Shown piece by piece: positions 19,799 through 28,375 of a stretch of DNA of 64,000 bases (position 1 is the first letter of the stretch; each line of letters starts with the position of its first letter). A program made the translations under genes and the position numbers. The stretch comes from Pedobacter sp. Bi126. Lineage in GTDB: Bacteria > Bacteroidota > Bacteroidia > Sphingobacteriales > Sphingobacteriaceae. Location of the stretch: positions 121,454 to 185,453 of the forward strand of contig NZ_CAKKMS010000009.1 of the NCBI RefSeq assembly GCF_918698245.1, in the 5' to 3' direction. Under the pieces are notes generated by a model. That model worked only from the letters and a program-made list of their open reading frames with translations. It did not search any database and had not been told where the DNA came from.

Positions 19799-22078
19799 AT
19801 GATAACAAATCAAGGAGGCGAAAAGAGGCAACTGCGATCTAACGAACTTGCGGCAGATCTTGCCATTATAGGCGGCGGAGTATCAGGAACCTGTGCCGCA
19901 ATTACCGCTGCGAGGCAAGGTTTAAAGGTTGTACTGGTGCAGGACAGGCCCGTGCTTGGCGGAAATGCGAGCAGTGAGGTAAGGTTATGGATGCTGGGCG
20001 CTACATCACATATGGGAAATAATAACCGTTGGGCCAGGGAAGGTGGTGTTGTGGATGAGTTAATGGTCGAAAATATGTACCGGAACCCTGAAGGAAATCC
20101 GTTGATTTTTGATACGGTTTTGCTTGATAAAGTTATTTTAGAGCCAAATATTACCTTATTGCTCAATACCGGGGTTTATGATGTAGAAAAATCAGCCACA
20201 GATCAACTGAGCGCCATAAAAGCCTTTTGCAGTCAGAATTCTACAGAATATATCATACACGCACCACTTTTTTGCGATGCATCAGGAGATGGCATTGTGG
20301 CCTTTCTGGCGGGTGCGGCATTCAGGATGGGAGCAGAGGCCAAAGAAGAATTTGGAGAACAGTTTGCGCCTACAAAAGAATATGGCGAACTGCTTGGCCA
20401 TAGCCTGTATTTTTACAGTAAGGATACGGGCAAACCCGTAAAGTTTGTAGCTCCTTCTTATGCGCTTGATGATATTACAAAAATCCCCAGGTTTAAAAAT
20501 TTTAATGCCAGGGAGCACGGATGCAAACTTTGGTGGCTGGAGTATGGAGGAAGACTGGATACGGTACATGATACCGAAAAAATAAAATGGGAGCTCTGGA
20601 AAGTAGCCTATGGTGCATGGAACTATGTAAAAAACTCTGGCAATTTTCCCGAAGCCGAAAACCTTGCGCTAGAATGGGTAGGTACCATACCAGGCAAAAG
20701 GGAAAGCCGTCGTTTCGAAGGCGAATACATCATCAAACAACAGGATATCGTTAACCAGCAATTGCATGATGACGCTGTCGCATTTGGTGGCTGGAGCATA
20801 GATCTGCATCCGGCAGATGGGGTGTTCAGCGAGAAACCCGGTTGCAATCAATGGCATAGCAAGGGCATTTATCAGATTCCCTACCGCGCTTTGTACAGCC
20901 GCAACATCAGGAATCTTTTTCTGGCTGGTAGAATTATCAGTGCCACGCATGTTGCCTTTGGCTCTACCAGGGTTATGGCTACTGCCGCCTATGCCGCGCA
21001 GGCAGTTGCCATGGCAGCGAAGATCTGTAAAGACAAAAATCTGTTGCCAGCGGAACTCTATCATAAAGGATTTATTCCTGAACTGCAGACTGAGCTGCTG
21101 CGCAGTGGGCATCACATTCCAGAGCTTGTACTCCATGATGCGCTCGACCTTGTGCGCAATGCGCAGGTTACCGCATCCTCAGAACTGTCGCTGACAGGTC
21201 TTCCTGAAAGTGAATTGTTTAAGCCACTTGAGTTTTCTGTTGCACAGATGATCCCCTTAAAAGCAGGTGCAATAGGGGCTTTTGTTGTACATGCAGAAGG
21301 AGATGTGGCAACGGAGCTGGAAGTGGAACTTAGAATCAGCAGTAAAAAGAGCAACCATACGCCAGATTTGACTATAGATAAAGTTTTACTGCCAATAAAT
21401 GTTGGGCGTAATTGCTTGAAGATCAGCTTTGATGCGGTAATGCCTGAGGAAAGTTATGCGTTTCTTACCTTTATGAAGAATCCTAATGTTAAACTGCAGT
21501 TCTCAGCGAAGCGCGTTACGGGGCTATTATCCGTGTTCAACGCCATTAATAAGGACGTATCCAATTATGGAAAACAAAGTCCGCCAGCGGATATCGGGGT
21601 AGATGAGTTTGAATTTTGGTGCCCCAAGCGCAGGCCCGAAGGGCACAATATTACATTTAACTACAAATCGGGCATCAATGCTTTTGGTGCTGCAAATGTT
21701 ACCAATGGCATTGATAGGCCGGTCTCTGCTCCAAATGCGTGGGTGGCCGACTGGAAAGATAAAAATCCGGCACTAACCATCAGCTGGAAAGAAATCAAGA
21801 CCGTTAAACGGATCGAGTTGTTATTTGATACTGATTTTGATCATCCGATGGAGTCTGTCCTGATGGGGCATCCGGAAAATGTGATGCCGTTTTGCGTAAG
21901 GAATTATGTAATTAAAGACGATAAAGGGACCGTTGTTTTTACTAAAACCGGTAATTATCAAACCAGGAACATCATTGAGCTAACTGAGCCTTTAAATACC
22001 AGGAGCCTAACGATATATTTGGAGCATCCTTCAGGTGATGTACCTGCAGCTTTGTTCTCGGTGCGTTGCTATCAATAA
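19799..22078 (+). CDS. FAD-dependent oxidoreductase (PF12831 type), no signal peptide
   Basis: 759 residues. The N-terminus carries a dinucleotide-binding fold, DLAIIGGGVSGTCAA (GGGVSG at 25-30), followed by VLGGNASSEVRLWMLGA, typical of the FAD_oxidored family, and a second FAD contact GRIISATHVAFGSTRVM. Residues from about 600 form a discoidin-like beta domain (NVTNGIDRPVSAPNAWVADW). No signal peptide or lipobox is seen, so it probably acts in the cytoplasm on an imported sugar or uronate. The reaction is unknown to me; oxidation of a sugar hydroxyl or opening of a modified sugar are possibilities only. It lies 22 bp ahead of a sodium:solute symporter, which fits an import-then-oxidise pair. 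Confidence 0.85.
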   Translation: MITNQGGEKRQLRSNELAADLAIIGGGVSGTCAAITAARQGLKVVLVQDRPVLGGNASSEVRLWMLGATSHMGNNNRWAREGGVVDELMVENMYRNPEGNPLIFDTVLLDKVILEPNITLLLNTGVYDVEKSATDQLSAIKAFCSQNSTEYIIHAPLFCDASGDGIVAFLAGAAFRMGAEAKEEFGEQFAPTKEYGELLGHSLYFYSKDTGKPVKFVAPSYALDDITKIPRFKNFNAREHGCKLWWLEYGGRLDTVHDTEKIKWELWKVAYGAWNYVKNSGNFPEAENLALEWVGTIPGKRESRRFEGEYIIKQQDIVNQQLHDDAVAFGGWSIDLHPADGVFSEKPGCNQWHSKGIYQIPYRALYSRNIRNLFLAGRIISATHVAFGSTRVMATAAYAAQAVAMAAKICKDKNLLPAELYHKGFIPELQTELLRSGHHIPELVLHDALDLVRNAQVTASSELSLTGLPESELFKPLEFSVAQMIPLKAGAIGAFVVHAEGDVATELEVELRISSKKSNHTPDLTIDKVLLPINVGRNCLKISFDAVMPEESYAFLTFMKNPNVKLQFSAKRVTGLLSVFNAINKDVSNYGKQSPPADIGVDEFEFWCPKRRPEGHNITFNYKSGINAFGAANVTNGIDRPVSAPNAWVADWKDKNPALTISWKEIKTVKRIELLFDTDFDHPMESVLMGHPENVMPFCVRNYVIKDDKGTVVFTKTGNYQTRNIIELTEPLNTRSLTIYLEHPSGDVPAALFSVRCYQ

Positions 22079-22100
22079 TACTAAATAAAAGATAAATTAA

Positions 22101-23780
22101 ATGGGAAAATTAGATTTTGTGGTAATGGCGGTTTTTGCCTTACTTATATTCGGTATCGGACTTACATTTACCCGCGTGGGTAGTAAAAGCGGACAGGCTT
22201 TTTTCGAAGCCGGGGGAGAAACACCCTGGTGGATTAATGGCCTATCCTTGTTTATCAGCTATTTTTCGGCCGGAACCTTTGTGGTTTGGGGATCTATAGC
22301 TTATAAACATGGGCTGGTTGCCAATGCAATACAATTAACAATGGCCATCAGTGGCTTAATTGTCACCTTTTTTATTGCCGGAAGATGGAAAAAAACAGGT
22401 GTTGCAACAGCAGCCGAATACATCGGCAAACGGTTTGGTGCGGCCGAAAAACAGTTTTATACCTATATGACCTTGCTGCTGAGCCTGTTTACTACTGCAG
22501 CTGTATTGTATCCGGTTGGTAAAATGGTGCATGTAGCTACCCCATACTCCCTAGAAACCTGCATTATTGTGATCGGATTGATCATTGTGGTATATACCGC
22601 TGCTGGCGGTTTATGGGCGGTTTTAGTAACCGACGTGGTTCAGTTTGTGATACTTACAGCTGCGGTACTGATTGTGATCCCTATTGCTTTTTCCCAGATC
22701 GGAGGACCGGCAAACCTCGCGGCAAAAGCGCCGCCACATTTTTTTGAACCTTTTAACCAGGACTATACCTTTGGGTTTATGCTGGCTTTTATTGTATATC
22801 AGACCTTTTATATCGGCGGAAACTGGTCATACGTGCAACGTTATACGAGTGTGTCTAACCAGAAAAACTCAAAAAAGGTAGCAGGTATATTTACCATGTT
22901 GTATTTTGTAAGCCCTTTTATCTGGATGATCCCACCGATGATCTACCGGGTGATCAATCCAAATCTTCAGGGACTGGAAAGTGAAGATGCATACATGATG
23001 TTGATCCAAAAAGTAATGCCGGCAGGTTTGATAGGACTTGTGCTGGCCGGAATGGTTTCTGCCACATCAAGTAAGGCCAATACAACGATTAATATGGCCT
23101 CGACTGTTTTTGCACAGGATATCTATAAAAACCTGCTCAGACCGAAAGCTTCAGAAAAAGAAGTGATCTGGATGGCCAGATTCTTTACCCTTGTTTTTGG
23201 CGTATTAACAATAATTGTTGCCATTTGGATTCCAAGTGCCGGGGGAATTGTTGAAGTGGTTTTAAGTACTGCCTCTATTGCAGGGGGAGCATTATTTGCA
23301 CCGATCATCTGGACACTTTTTTCTAAACGTCAAACGGGATTTTCAGTCGTTACCGCCACCGTAGCATCATTGCTGATCAACCTGTTCTTTAAAGTAATTG
23401 CCCCTAGTATCTGGGGTTTAAAGCTCGACCGTACCATGGAAACATGCATGGGTATGGGCATTCCAATAGCGGTTCTTTTGTTTTTCGAAATATATTATAC
23501 TGCTAAGGGGCATATTTCAATTAAGGTAGAAGAAATGGAGCAGGAAAAAGAGCTTACCGCGGTCCGGGTTGTAGATCCGGCCCTCCATATTGAGGCTGCA
23601 AAACAAAATAAATTCGGGATAGGTGTTATTGCACTTTCAATGGGTATTGTGGGGATAGGCATTGGGATACTTGGATATATCGCAAAGGACTTTTCAATCA
23701 CCGTTATGGCTGTTGGCGGCCTAATCCTGATATCGGCAGGGTTAATATGGCGGGTAGCCAGTAAAAAGTTGGTTGTTTAA
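22101..23780 (+). CDS. Sodium:solute symporter (SSS family)
   Basis: 559 residues, strongly hydrophobic, with about 13-14 transmembrane segments. The N-terminal region PWWINGLSLFISYFSAGTFV and the later AGMVSATSSKANTTINMASTV are characteristic SSS segments, the latter being the sodium-site helix. It should move a monosaccharide, uronate or small acid across the inner membrane with Na+. The start at 22101 is 22 bp after the oxidoreductase stop, so the two are probably cotranscribed. It is the only dedicated inner-membrane sugar importer in the window, so it may serve both polysaccharide loci (inference). Confidence 0.92.
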   Translation: MGKLDFVVMAVFALLIFGIGLTFTRVGSKSGQAFFEAGGETPWWINGLSLFISYFSAGTFVVWGSIAYKHGLVANAIQLTMAISGLIVTFFIAGRWKKTGVATAAEYIGKRFGAAEKQFYTYMTLLLSLFTTAAVLYPVGKMVHVATPYSLETCIIVIGLIIVVYTAAGGLWAVLVTDVVQFVILTAAVLIVIPIAFSQIGGPANLAAKAPPHFFEPFNQDYTFGFMLAFIVYQTFYIGGNWSYVQRYTSVSNQKNSKKVAGIFTMLYFVSPFIWMIPPMIYRVINPNLQGLESEDAYMMLIQKVMPAGLIGLVLAGMVSATSSKANTTINMASTVFAQDIYKNLLRPKASEKEVIWMARFFTLVFGVLTIIVAIWIPSAGGIVEVVLSTASIAGGALFAPIIWTLFSKRQTGFSVVTATVASLLINLFFKVIAPSIWGLKLDRTMETCMGMGIPIAVLLFFEIYYTAKGHISIKVEEMEQEKELTAVRVVDPALHIEAAKQNKFGIGVIALSMGIVGIGIGILGYIAKDFSITVMAVGGLILISAGLIWRVASKKLVV

Positions 23781-23787
23781 GGCAAAC

Positions 23788-23799
23788 CGTACAAAAGTT
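23788..23799 (+). promoter_or_regulatory. Orphan half of the HTCS direct repeat
   Basis: CCGTACAAAAGT here is identical to 12 bases of the second repeat upstream of SusC-3 (49898-49909). No second copy lies 21 bp away, the AACC end is missing, and no TAnnTTTG box lies at the right distance. It precedes the DUF4886 gene whose twin sits inside locus 2. It may be a relic or a chance match. Confidence 0.25.
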
Positions 23800-23890
23800 T
23801 ATGGAGTGGGTGCTTTTTTATTTTCAGGAGTAGGACCCTATAAATACATGAAAGCCCACCTAGGCGAAGTAAAAACAAAAATTTATAAAT

Positions 23891-24814
23891 ATGATACAAT
23901 TCTTTTTAAAGTACAAAGGCAGCAGATTATTCATTTTTTTGCTTGCTTTTAGTCTTAATGCTTTCAGTCAAACCAATAACAATACATTACACTTATTTGT
24001 AATTGGAAATAGTTTTTCGCAAAATGCGACCAGTTTTCTGCCTCAAATGGCCAAAGAAATGGGTAAAAATTTAATTATTGGTAGGGCAGAACTTGGCGGT
24101 CATTCTTTGGAGCAACATTGGGGTTATGTAGAAAAATTTGAAAAGGATTCAACCGATGTTAAAGGAAAGCCATACGGAGGCAAATCGCTAAAAATGTTAT
24201 TGTCGCAAGGTACCTGGGATGTAGTGACGATCCAGCAATATTCATATCTTTCCGGCGATTCATCAAGCTACAATCCATACGCAAAAAAACTGGTAGACTA
24301 CATTAAAAAGCTTCAACCAAATGCAGAAATCGTGATTCACCAAACTTGGGCTTACCGTGTTGATGCAAAGAAATTTGGGAAAGTTGGGCCAGCGCAATTG
24401 GCTAAAAACCAGTTGGAAATGTGGCAAAAATCTCGTGAAGCATACCGCAAACTGGCGAAACAGTTTAATGCAAGGCTTTTACCTGTTGGCGATGCGTTTG
24501 AAGAAGTGGCAACCAATAAAAAATATGGCTATAAAAAGGATACAACTTTTGATTTTGAACATCCTGTTGCATCCAGTTTGCCCGATCAAACGCATTCTAT
24601 CAATGTGGGCTATTTCTGGAACAAACAAGAATTGGCCTTTGATCCAAACCATGCGAATGATGCGGGGAAATATTTAGGCGGTTTGATTTGGTACGGGATA
24701 CTTTTTAAAGATTCCCCGAAAAAAATAGGATTTAAACCCGCATCTGTTTCAGATGATTTTAAAAGTTATCTGCTTGAGGTTGCGAGTAAGGTTATAAAGG
24801 TTTCCAAAAATTGA
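23891..24814 (+). CDS. DUF4886 SGNH-like secreted hydrolase, copy 1
   Basis: 307 residues with a signal peptide ending NAFSQ. An SGNH-like layout is visible: LFVIGNSFSQN with candidate nucleophile Ser41, AELGGHSLEQH, a VTIQQYS segment in place of the usual GxND block, and a catalytic-type DPNHANDAG (Asp251/His254). This matches the DUF4886 family as I recall it. Esterase activity on an acylated glycan is plausible but not shown. It is strikingly similar throughout to the copy at 48842-49786 in locus 2. It closes locus 1, 110 bp after the symporter, and is followed by a hairpin terminator. Confidence 0.82.
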   Translation: MIQFFLKYKGSRLFIFLLAFSLNAFSQTNNNTLHLFVIGNSFSQNATSFLPQMAKEMGKNLIIGRAELGGHSLEQHWGYVEKFEKDSTDVKGKPYGGKSLKMLLSQGTWDVVTIQQYSYLSGDSSSYNPYAKKLVDYIKKLQPNAEIVIHQTWAYRVDAKKFGKVGPAQLAKNQLEMWQKSREAYRKLAKQFNARLLPVGDAFEEVATNKKYGYKKDTTFDFEHPVASSLPDQTHSINVGYFWNKQELAFDPNHANDAGKYLGGLIWYGILFKDSPKKIGFKPASVSDDFKSYLLEVASKVIKVSKN

Positions 24815-24871
24815 TTTTGTTTCTTACCGCTCCTTGCAGAATATGCTGCCTGATTTAATAAAGGAATGGAA

Positions 24872-24897
24872 TTTCCCTGACCATTTGGCCAGGGAAA
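24872..24897. terminator. Hairpin between convergent genes
   Basis: TTTCCCTG at 24872-24879 pairs with CAGGGAAA at 24890-24897, extended inward by two more pairs after one mismatch, with a 4-base loop. It lies 57 bp after the DUF4886 stop and 6 bp from the end of the convergent GH30 gene, so it probably terminates both. No long T-run follows on either side. Confidence 0.6.
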
Positions 24898-24903
24898 CGC
24901 AAT

Positions 24904-26175
24904 TTAATAAGATACAAGTGTTGTAATGCTTGATGCAGAAAGGTTAATGCCAAAGCTTCCGCCTGAAACCGCGAAACTGTTTGAGCCAAGATTTGTGGTG
25001 CTTGTTGTAAAATAGCGGTTAAATCCATTAACCGAAATCCCGGTATAGCTAAAGGGCTGATAAGTAACAGCTGCATTTTGGTTTATGATAACAAGTACTA
25101 ATTTTGTTCCGCTTTTGTATGCGGTAACATAAACACCGGTACTTGGATTTGAAGTACAACTGATTTTGGTATATCCCGGGCGGACATATCTGGCGTAATG
25201 TGCCATGATATAACCTAATTTTTGAATATTGCCACTTTCACTGATAGGTCCGTAACTTCTTCTGATGTACCACCATACATACGCACTCCATCCTGCATTC
25301 ATGCAATCATGGATCTCTTTGGCTGCTGTCATGGCATTTGGCCAATCTTCCCCGCTTATGCTCGAATTGGTATAATGTTCGGTCATCCACACTGGTTTGC
25401 CAATATTCCCCAGGTTATAAGGCGTTTTACCATAAATGTGGCCGCATACAAAACTGGTTTTTGATTTTGCAGTTGCATTACTGAGATAGGTATTAATATA
25501 AGTCTGGTTCATTTGAAATGGTTCAGGTGCCATAATCGGTGCGCCGCAATTGCTGCCCTGTGCAGCAACAAAGTCGGCTACTTCCGGAGCGGTAAGCTCC
25601 ATAGATTCGTAGTTGACCTGATAATCCGGCTCATTCGTGGGACTAATGGCGGCGAGGCCGCCAACTGCACTATTAAATGCACTTAAATGTGCAGCATAGG
25701 CAGAATAAGAAGCTGTTTTGATTTTGCCACCTACTACGCTTCCATTGGTCTTCATCGATGCGGGTGCTGACCATGCTGAGGCGATGGCCGATCCTCCATA
25801 TGACTTACATGCATCGATAGTTGCTTTTTCAGTAGCAAACTCTGCGGAGGAATTTGGAACACGTACGCGGACGATGCTTAAACCAATGCCGTTTGTAGGT
25901 GAAAATGCCGTACTTCTTTGGGTACTTGTCAAGTCCCCTGTCCATGCCACAATATTGGCTCCACCGAACCCTTTTATAGACTGTTGTACAGTAGAGGCAT
26001 TAATTTCGGCGGTACCCTGTACAGCGAGCGCTGCCATGCTTCCGTTAACGGAGTCCGATCTGAGCGCTGCGGTCGTTTTTTGCGGAATTAACAGTTCTGC
26101 TTCGTTGATTTCATTTTTTGAACAGCCGGCAAACAATAGTGCTGCGATGAGCACATGTGAAATTTTGTTTCTCAT
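24904..26175 (-). CDS. GH30 subfamily 8-type glucuronoxylanase lipoprotein
   Basis: 423 residues with lipobox LLFAGC (Cys18), so membrane-anchored. The (beta/alpha)8 catalytic core holds the acid/base Glu182 in ISPTNEPDY and the nucleophile Glu266 in VWMTEHYT. The segment AYVWWYIRRSYGPISESG (Arg305/Arg306) closely resembles Bacillus XynC, where an arginine in this region binds the methyl-glucuronic acid side chain. The C-terminal NPSTGVYVTAYKSGTKLV matches the XynC side beta-domain. I therefore read it as an endo-xylanase that cuts glucuronoxylan next to glucuronate branches. It stands alone on the minus strand between the two loci with no adjacent SusCD. A recognisable -7 box is not evident upstream. 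Confidence 0.9.
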   Translation of the reverse strand: MRNKISHVLIAALLFAGCSKNEINEAELLIPQKTTAALRSDSVNGSMAALAVQGTAEINASTVQQSIKGFGGANIVAWTGDLTSTQRSTAFSPTNGIGLSIVRVRVPNSSAEFATEKATIDACKSYGGSAIASAWSAPASMKTNGSVVGGKIKTASYSAYAAHLSAFNSAVGGLAAISPTNEPDYQVNYESMELTAPEVADFVAAQGSNCGAPIMAPEPFQMNQTYINTYLSNATAKSKTSFVCGHIYGKTPYNLGNIGKPVWMTEHYTNSSISGEDWPNAMTAAKEIHDCMNAGWSAYVWWYIRRSYGPISESGNIQKLGYIMAHYARYVRPGYTKISCTSNPSTGVYVTAYKSGTKLVLVIINQNAAVTYQPFSYTGISVNGFNRYFTTSTTNLGSNSFAVSGGSFGINLSASSITTLVSY

Positions 26176-26527
26176 AAGTAGATTTGGTTAGTGATTTAAT
26201 TAATCAATTTTAAATAAATCAAGTGTTAGCGGATACTTCATATGGTTTTTTTTCTGACACATATGTTGAAAGACCGAGGCTTTGTCGCCCTCCCACATCA
26301 AGAGGATTAGCGTTGCTACATTTAACTAGGGGATTTATGTGTAAAATTTGAACAGAAAATTTAAATTTGAATAGAGGAGAAACGAGTGTTTGATGAGTCC
26401 TTTAAGAAAGCGGCTATAGATTTATCCAATAGCCGAGGGGCTATAAAAGGAGTTGAATGATGCCCAAATAGAACGCGATATATTAAAATAGCCAATAAAG
26501 TAGATATTTAATTTATGCCTTGTCCAT
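26176..26527. other. Intergenic region between divergent GH30 and WYL genes
   Basis: 352 bases. The minus-strand copy of AACCAAAT (26182-26189), just upstream of the GH30 start, matches the motif at the start of the locus-2 transcripts, but without a TAnnTTTG box. The stretch 26338-26375 is AT-rich with two loosely repeated TTTGAA blocks. I see no gene, repeat or RNA. Confidence 0.4.
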
Positions 26528-27259
26528 ATGTCGTCAAATAACCAATACCAATCTGGCAGTGCTACCCGTTTACGCAGGCTTATTGCCTTGCTTACCGTTT
26601 TGCAGACCAAGCGAATTGTAACCGCAACTGATCTTGCCACCCGGTTTAAAGTTAGCACAAGAACTGTTTACAGGGACATCAAACTATTGGAAGAGGCCGG
26701 TGTTCCGGTTTTTACGGAAGAAGGAAAAGGATTTTCGTTGGTAGAGGGCTATAAAGTACCCCCATTGTTGTTTACGGAAAGCGAAGCAGCTGCTGTTATC
26801 ACCGCTGAAAAACTCGTTGCCGGTAATAACGATGATTCACTGGTTAGAAATTATCGCAACGCGACAGACAAGGTAAAAGCTGTACTGCGTTATGCGGAAA
26901 AAGAGAAAATGAACCTACTCTCTGAACGTGTAAAAGTGTATGTTAATACCGATGAGAAGCCATCGAGCAGTCATTTGGCGGAGTTGCAACAGGCACTAAC
27001 CGATTATAAGCTCATTAAAATCGAATACTGCGCTTTAAAAGAAAATGAAATTACAGAGCGTGTAGTCGAGCCTTTTGCTTTGTTTTATGCGGCAAACAAG
27101 TGGTTGTTACTTGCCTTTTGCCGGTTGCGGAAGGATTACCGTTTTTTTAGGATTGACCGGTTCCAGTCCTTTTATATCCTTAACGAAAGATTTGAGCCAC
27201 ATAAAATGACGATCTCTCAATACCTCAACAGACTGGCAGAAGATAGCATACATCCCTAA
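26528..27259 (+). CDS. YafY-type transcriptional regulator with HTH and WYL domains
   Basis: 243 residues. An N-terminal DeoR-like helix-turn-helix (about 11-65; TATDLATRFKVSTRTVYRDI) is followed by a WYL ligand-sensing domain (about 145-220; VEPFALFYAANKWLLLAFCRLRKDYRFFRIDRF). Such proteins bind dyads and often control a neighbouring gene. 97 bp downstream of its stop is the palindrome TGACA-N6-TGTCA in front of the NmrA-like gene, the kind of operator expected. It is not obviously related to the glycan loci on either side. Confidence 0.92.
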   Translation: MSSNNQYQSGSATRLRRLIALLTVLQTKRIVTATDLATRFKVSTRTVYRDIKLLEEAGVPVFTEEGKGFSLVEGYKVPPLLFTESEAAAVITAEKLVAGNNDDSLVRNYRNATDKVKAVLRYAEKEKMNLLSERVKVYVNTDEKPSSSHLAELQQALTDYKLIKIEYCALKENEITERVVEPFALFYAANKWLLLAFCRLRKDYRFFRIDRFQSFYILNERFEPHKMTISQYLNRLAEDSIHP

Positions 27260-27355
27260 CGCTGCAGCTTTTTTCTGAACCATCGGTTTATTCCAGCTTC
27301 TTAATTTGTCTAAACGCGCACCGGTTAATAAAAAATCCCAAGTTGAAAATACCTA

Positions 27356-27371
27356 TGACAGAGAGTTGTCA
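27356..27371. promoter_or_regulatory. TGACA-N6-TGTCA operator-like palindrome
   Basis: A perfect 5-bp dyad with a 6-bp spacer, 10 bp upstream of the -7 box of the NmrA-like gene and therefore overlapping its -33 region. TGACA/TGTCA dyads are the usual type of site for YafY/WYL regulators, and one is encoded immediately upstream. The link is inferred. Confidence 0.6.
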
Positions 27372-27381
27372 CAGTAGCTTG

Positions 27382-27389
27382 TATTTTTG
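27382..27389 (+). promoter_or_regulatory. -7 box of the NmrA-like gene
   Basis: TATTTTTG is a perfect TAnnTTTG match, 29 bp upstream of the ATG at 27419. A clear TTTG -33 element at the right spacing is missing; the WYL-type dyad occupies that place. Confidence 0.55.
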
Positions 27390-27418
27390 ATCTATTACGA
27401 AATTTAACCTATAGCATT

Positions 27419-28270
27419 ATGAATATCATATCTGGAGGAACGGGGCAGATCGGATCTGCCTTAGCAAAAGCCTTGCTCAAAAGCGGCGAGGCGGTAACCA
27501 TTATTTCCCGAAGCTCGAAGTCTGCAGCTGATTGGCAAGCTAAAGGCGCAAAATTTACAGTTGCAGATATTTATGACACCGAAGGTTTGAACGGGATCTT
27601 TCAAACTGGAAAAAACATTTTTGTACTGAATCCGCCTGCTGACCCGTTGACGGACACGGACCTTCAGGAAAGGAAAACGGTCGCTTCCTTAGTGGAGGCC
27701 TTAAAAGGAACGCAGGCAGAAAAGATAGTTGTTGCTTCGACACTAGGGGCACGGTCTGGCAGCAGGATTGGTGATCTCAATACCTTGTATGAACTTGAGC
27801 AAGGAATAGGGACTCTTGGATACCCTTATCAGATCATCAGATCAGCCTATTACATGAGCAATTGGGCATCATCGTTGCCGATCATAAAAGAAACCGGCGA
27901 ACTTATATCGTTCTTTCCAAAAGCGCTTAAGATACCGATGGTCGCGCCTCAGGACATTGGGGAATTGGCGGCAAGGTTTATGACAACCAACAACGGACCG
28001 GAGTTGAATGCCATAGTAGGCCCGGAACTTTATTCGCCACAGGATGTGGCTGACGCGTTTTCTGATGCACTGGGCAAGAAGGTAAGCGTAAAAGTGATTC
28101 CGAAGCAGGATTGGACTAATGCTTTTAAATCTGTAGGGTTTTCTGATGAGGCCGCTGCGTCTTACGCGGCTATGACCGAAATAGCAGCTAATGATATCGA
28201 GGCGCCGAAGAACGCTGTAAGGGGAGAAATTACGCTACAGCAGTATATCCATGATCTGGTAAAAGAATAA
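27419..28270 (+). CDS. NmrA-like NAD(P)-binding protein
   Basis: 283 residues. The N-terminal Rossmann motif GGTGQIG (6-12) and the overall pattern (ISRSSKSAADWQAKGAKFTVADI, IRSAYYMSNWASSLP) match atypical short-chain dehydrogenases of the NmrA/NAD(P)H-quinone-sensor type. Such proteins bind NAD(P)(H) and either reduce quinone-like compounds or act as redox sensors. It is soluble and cytoplasmic, with no signal peptide. Because it lies directly downstream of the WYL regulator and a TGACA/TGTCA dyad, I infer that it is that regulator's target. No connection with glycan use is apparent. Confidence 0.88.
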   Translation: MNIISGGTGQIGSALAKALLKSGEAVTIISRSSKSAADWQAKGAKFTVADIYDTEGLNGIFQTGKNIFVLNPPADPLTDTDLQERKTVASLVEALKGTQAEKIVVASTLGARSGSRIGDLNTLYELEQGIGTLGYPYQIIRSAYYMSNWASSLPIIKETGELISFFPKALKIPMVAPQDIGELAARFMTTNNGPELNAIVGPELYSPQDVADAFSDALGKKVSVKVIPKQDWTNAFKSVGFSDEAAASYAAMTEIAANDIEAPKNAVRGEITLQQYIHDLVKE

Positions 28271-28334
28271 TACAGAAACTGACCGATCCGCCCAGGTCAC
28301 AATATATTTGATCACCTACCAATGAGGCGGACAG

Positions 28335-28342
28335 TAAATTTG
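28335..28342 (+). promoter_or_regulatory. -7 box for the SMR exporter
   Basis: TAAATTTG matches TAnnTTTG, 33 bp before the ATG at 28376. Another match, TATATTTG, lies at 28303-28310; its TTTG is 24 bp from this box, somewhat long for a -33 element. I see no guanidine-riboswitch-like fold in this short leader. Confidence 0.5.
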
Positions 28343-28375
28343 TTATTAATACCTTAACAGGTAAATAATGTAACT

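Noticed and set aside
26338..26375. Loose resemblance to the GTACAAAA direct repeat
   Set aside because: GTGTAAAATTTGAAC differs at key positions, there is no second copy at 21 bp and no promoter box, and the gene downstream on that strand is unrelated.
28271..28375. Guanidine riboswitch upstream of the SMR exporter
   Set aside because: The leader is short and no paired ACGR loops or ykkC-like core could be found.
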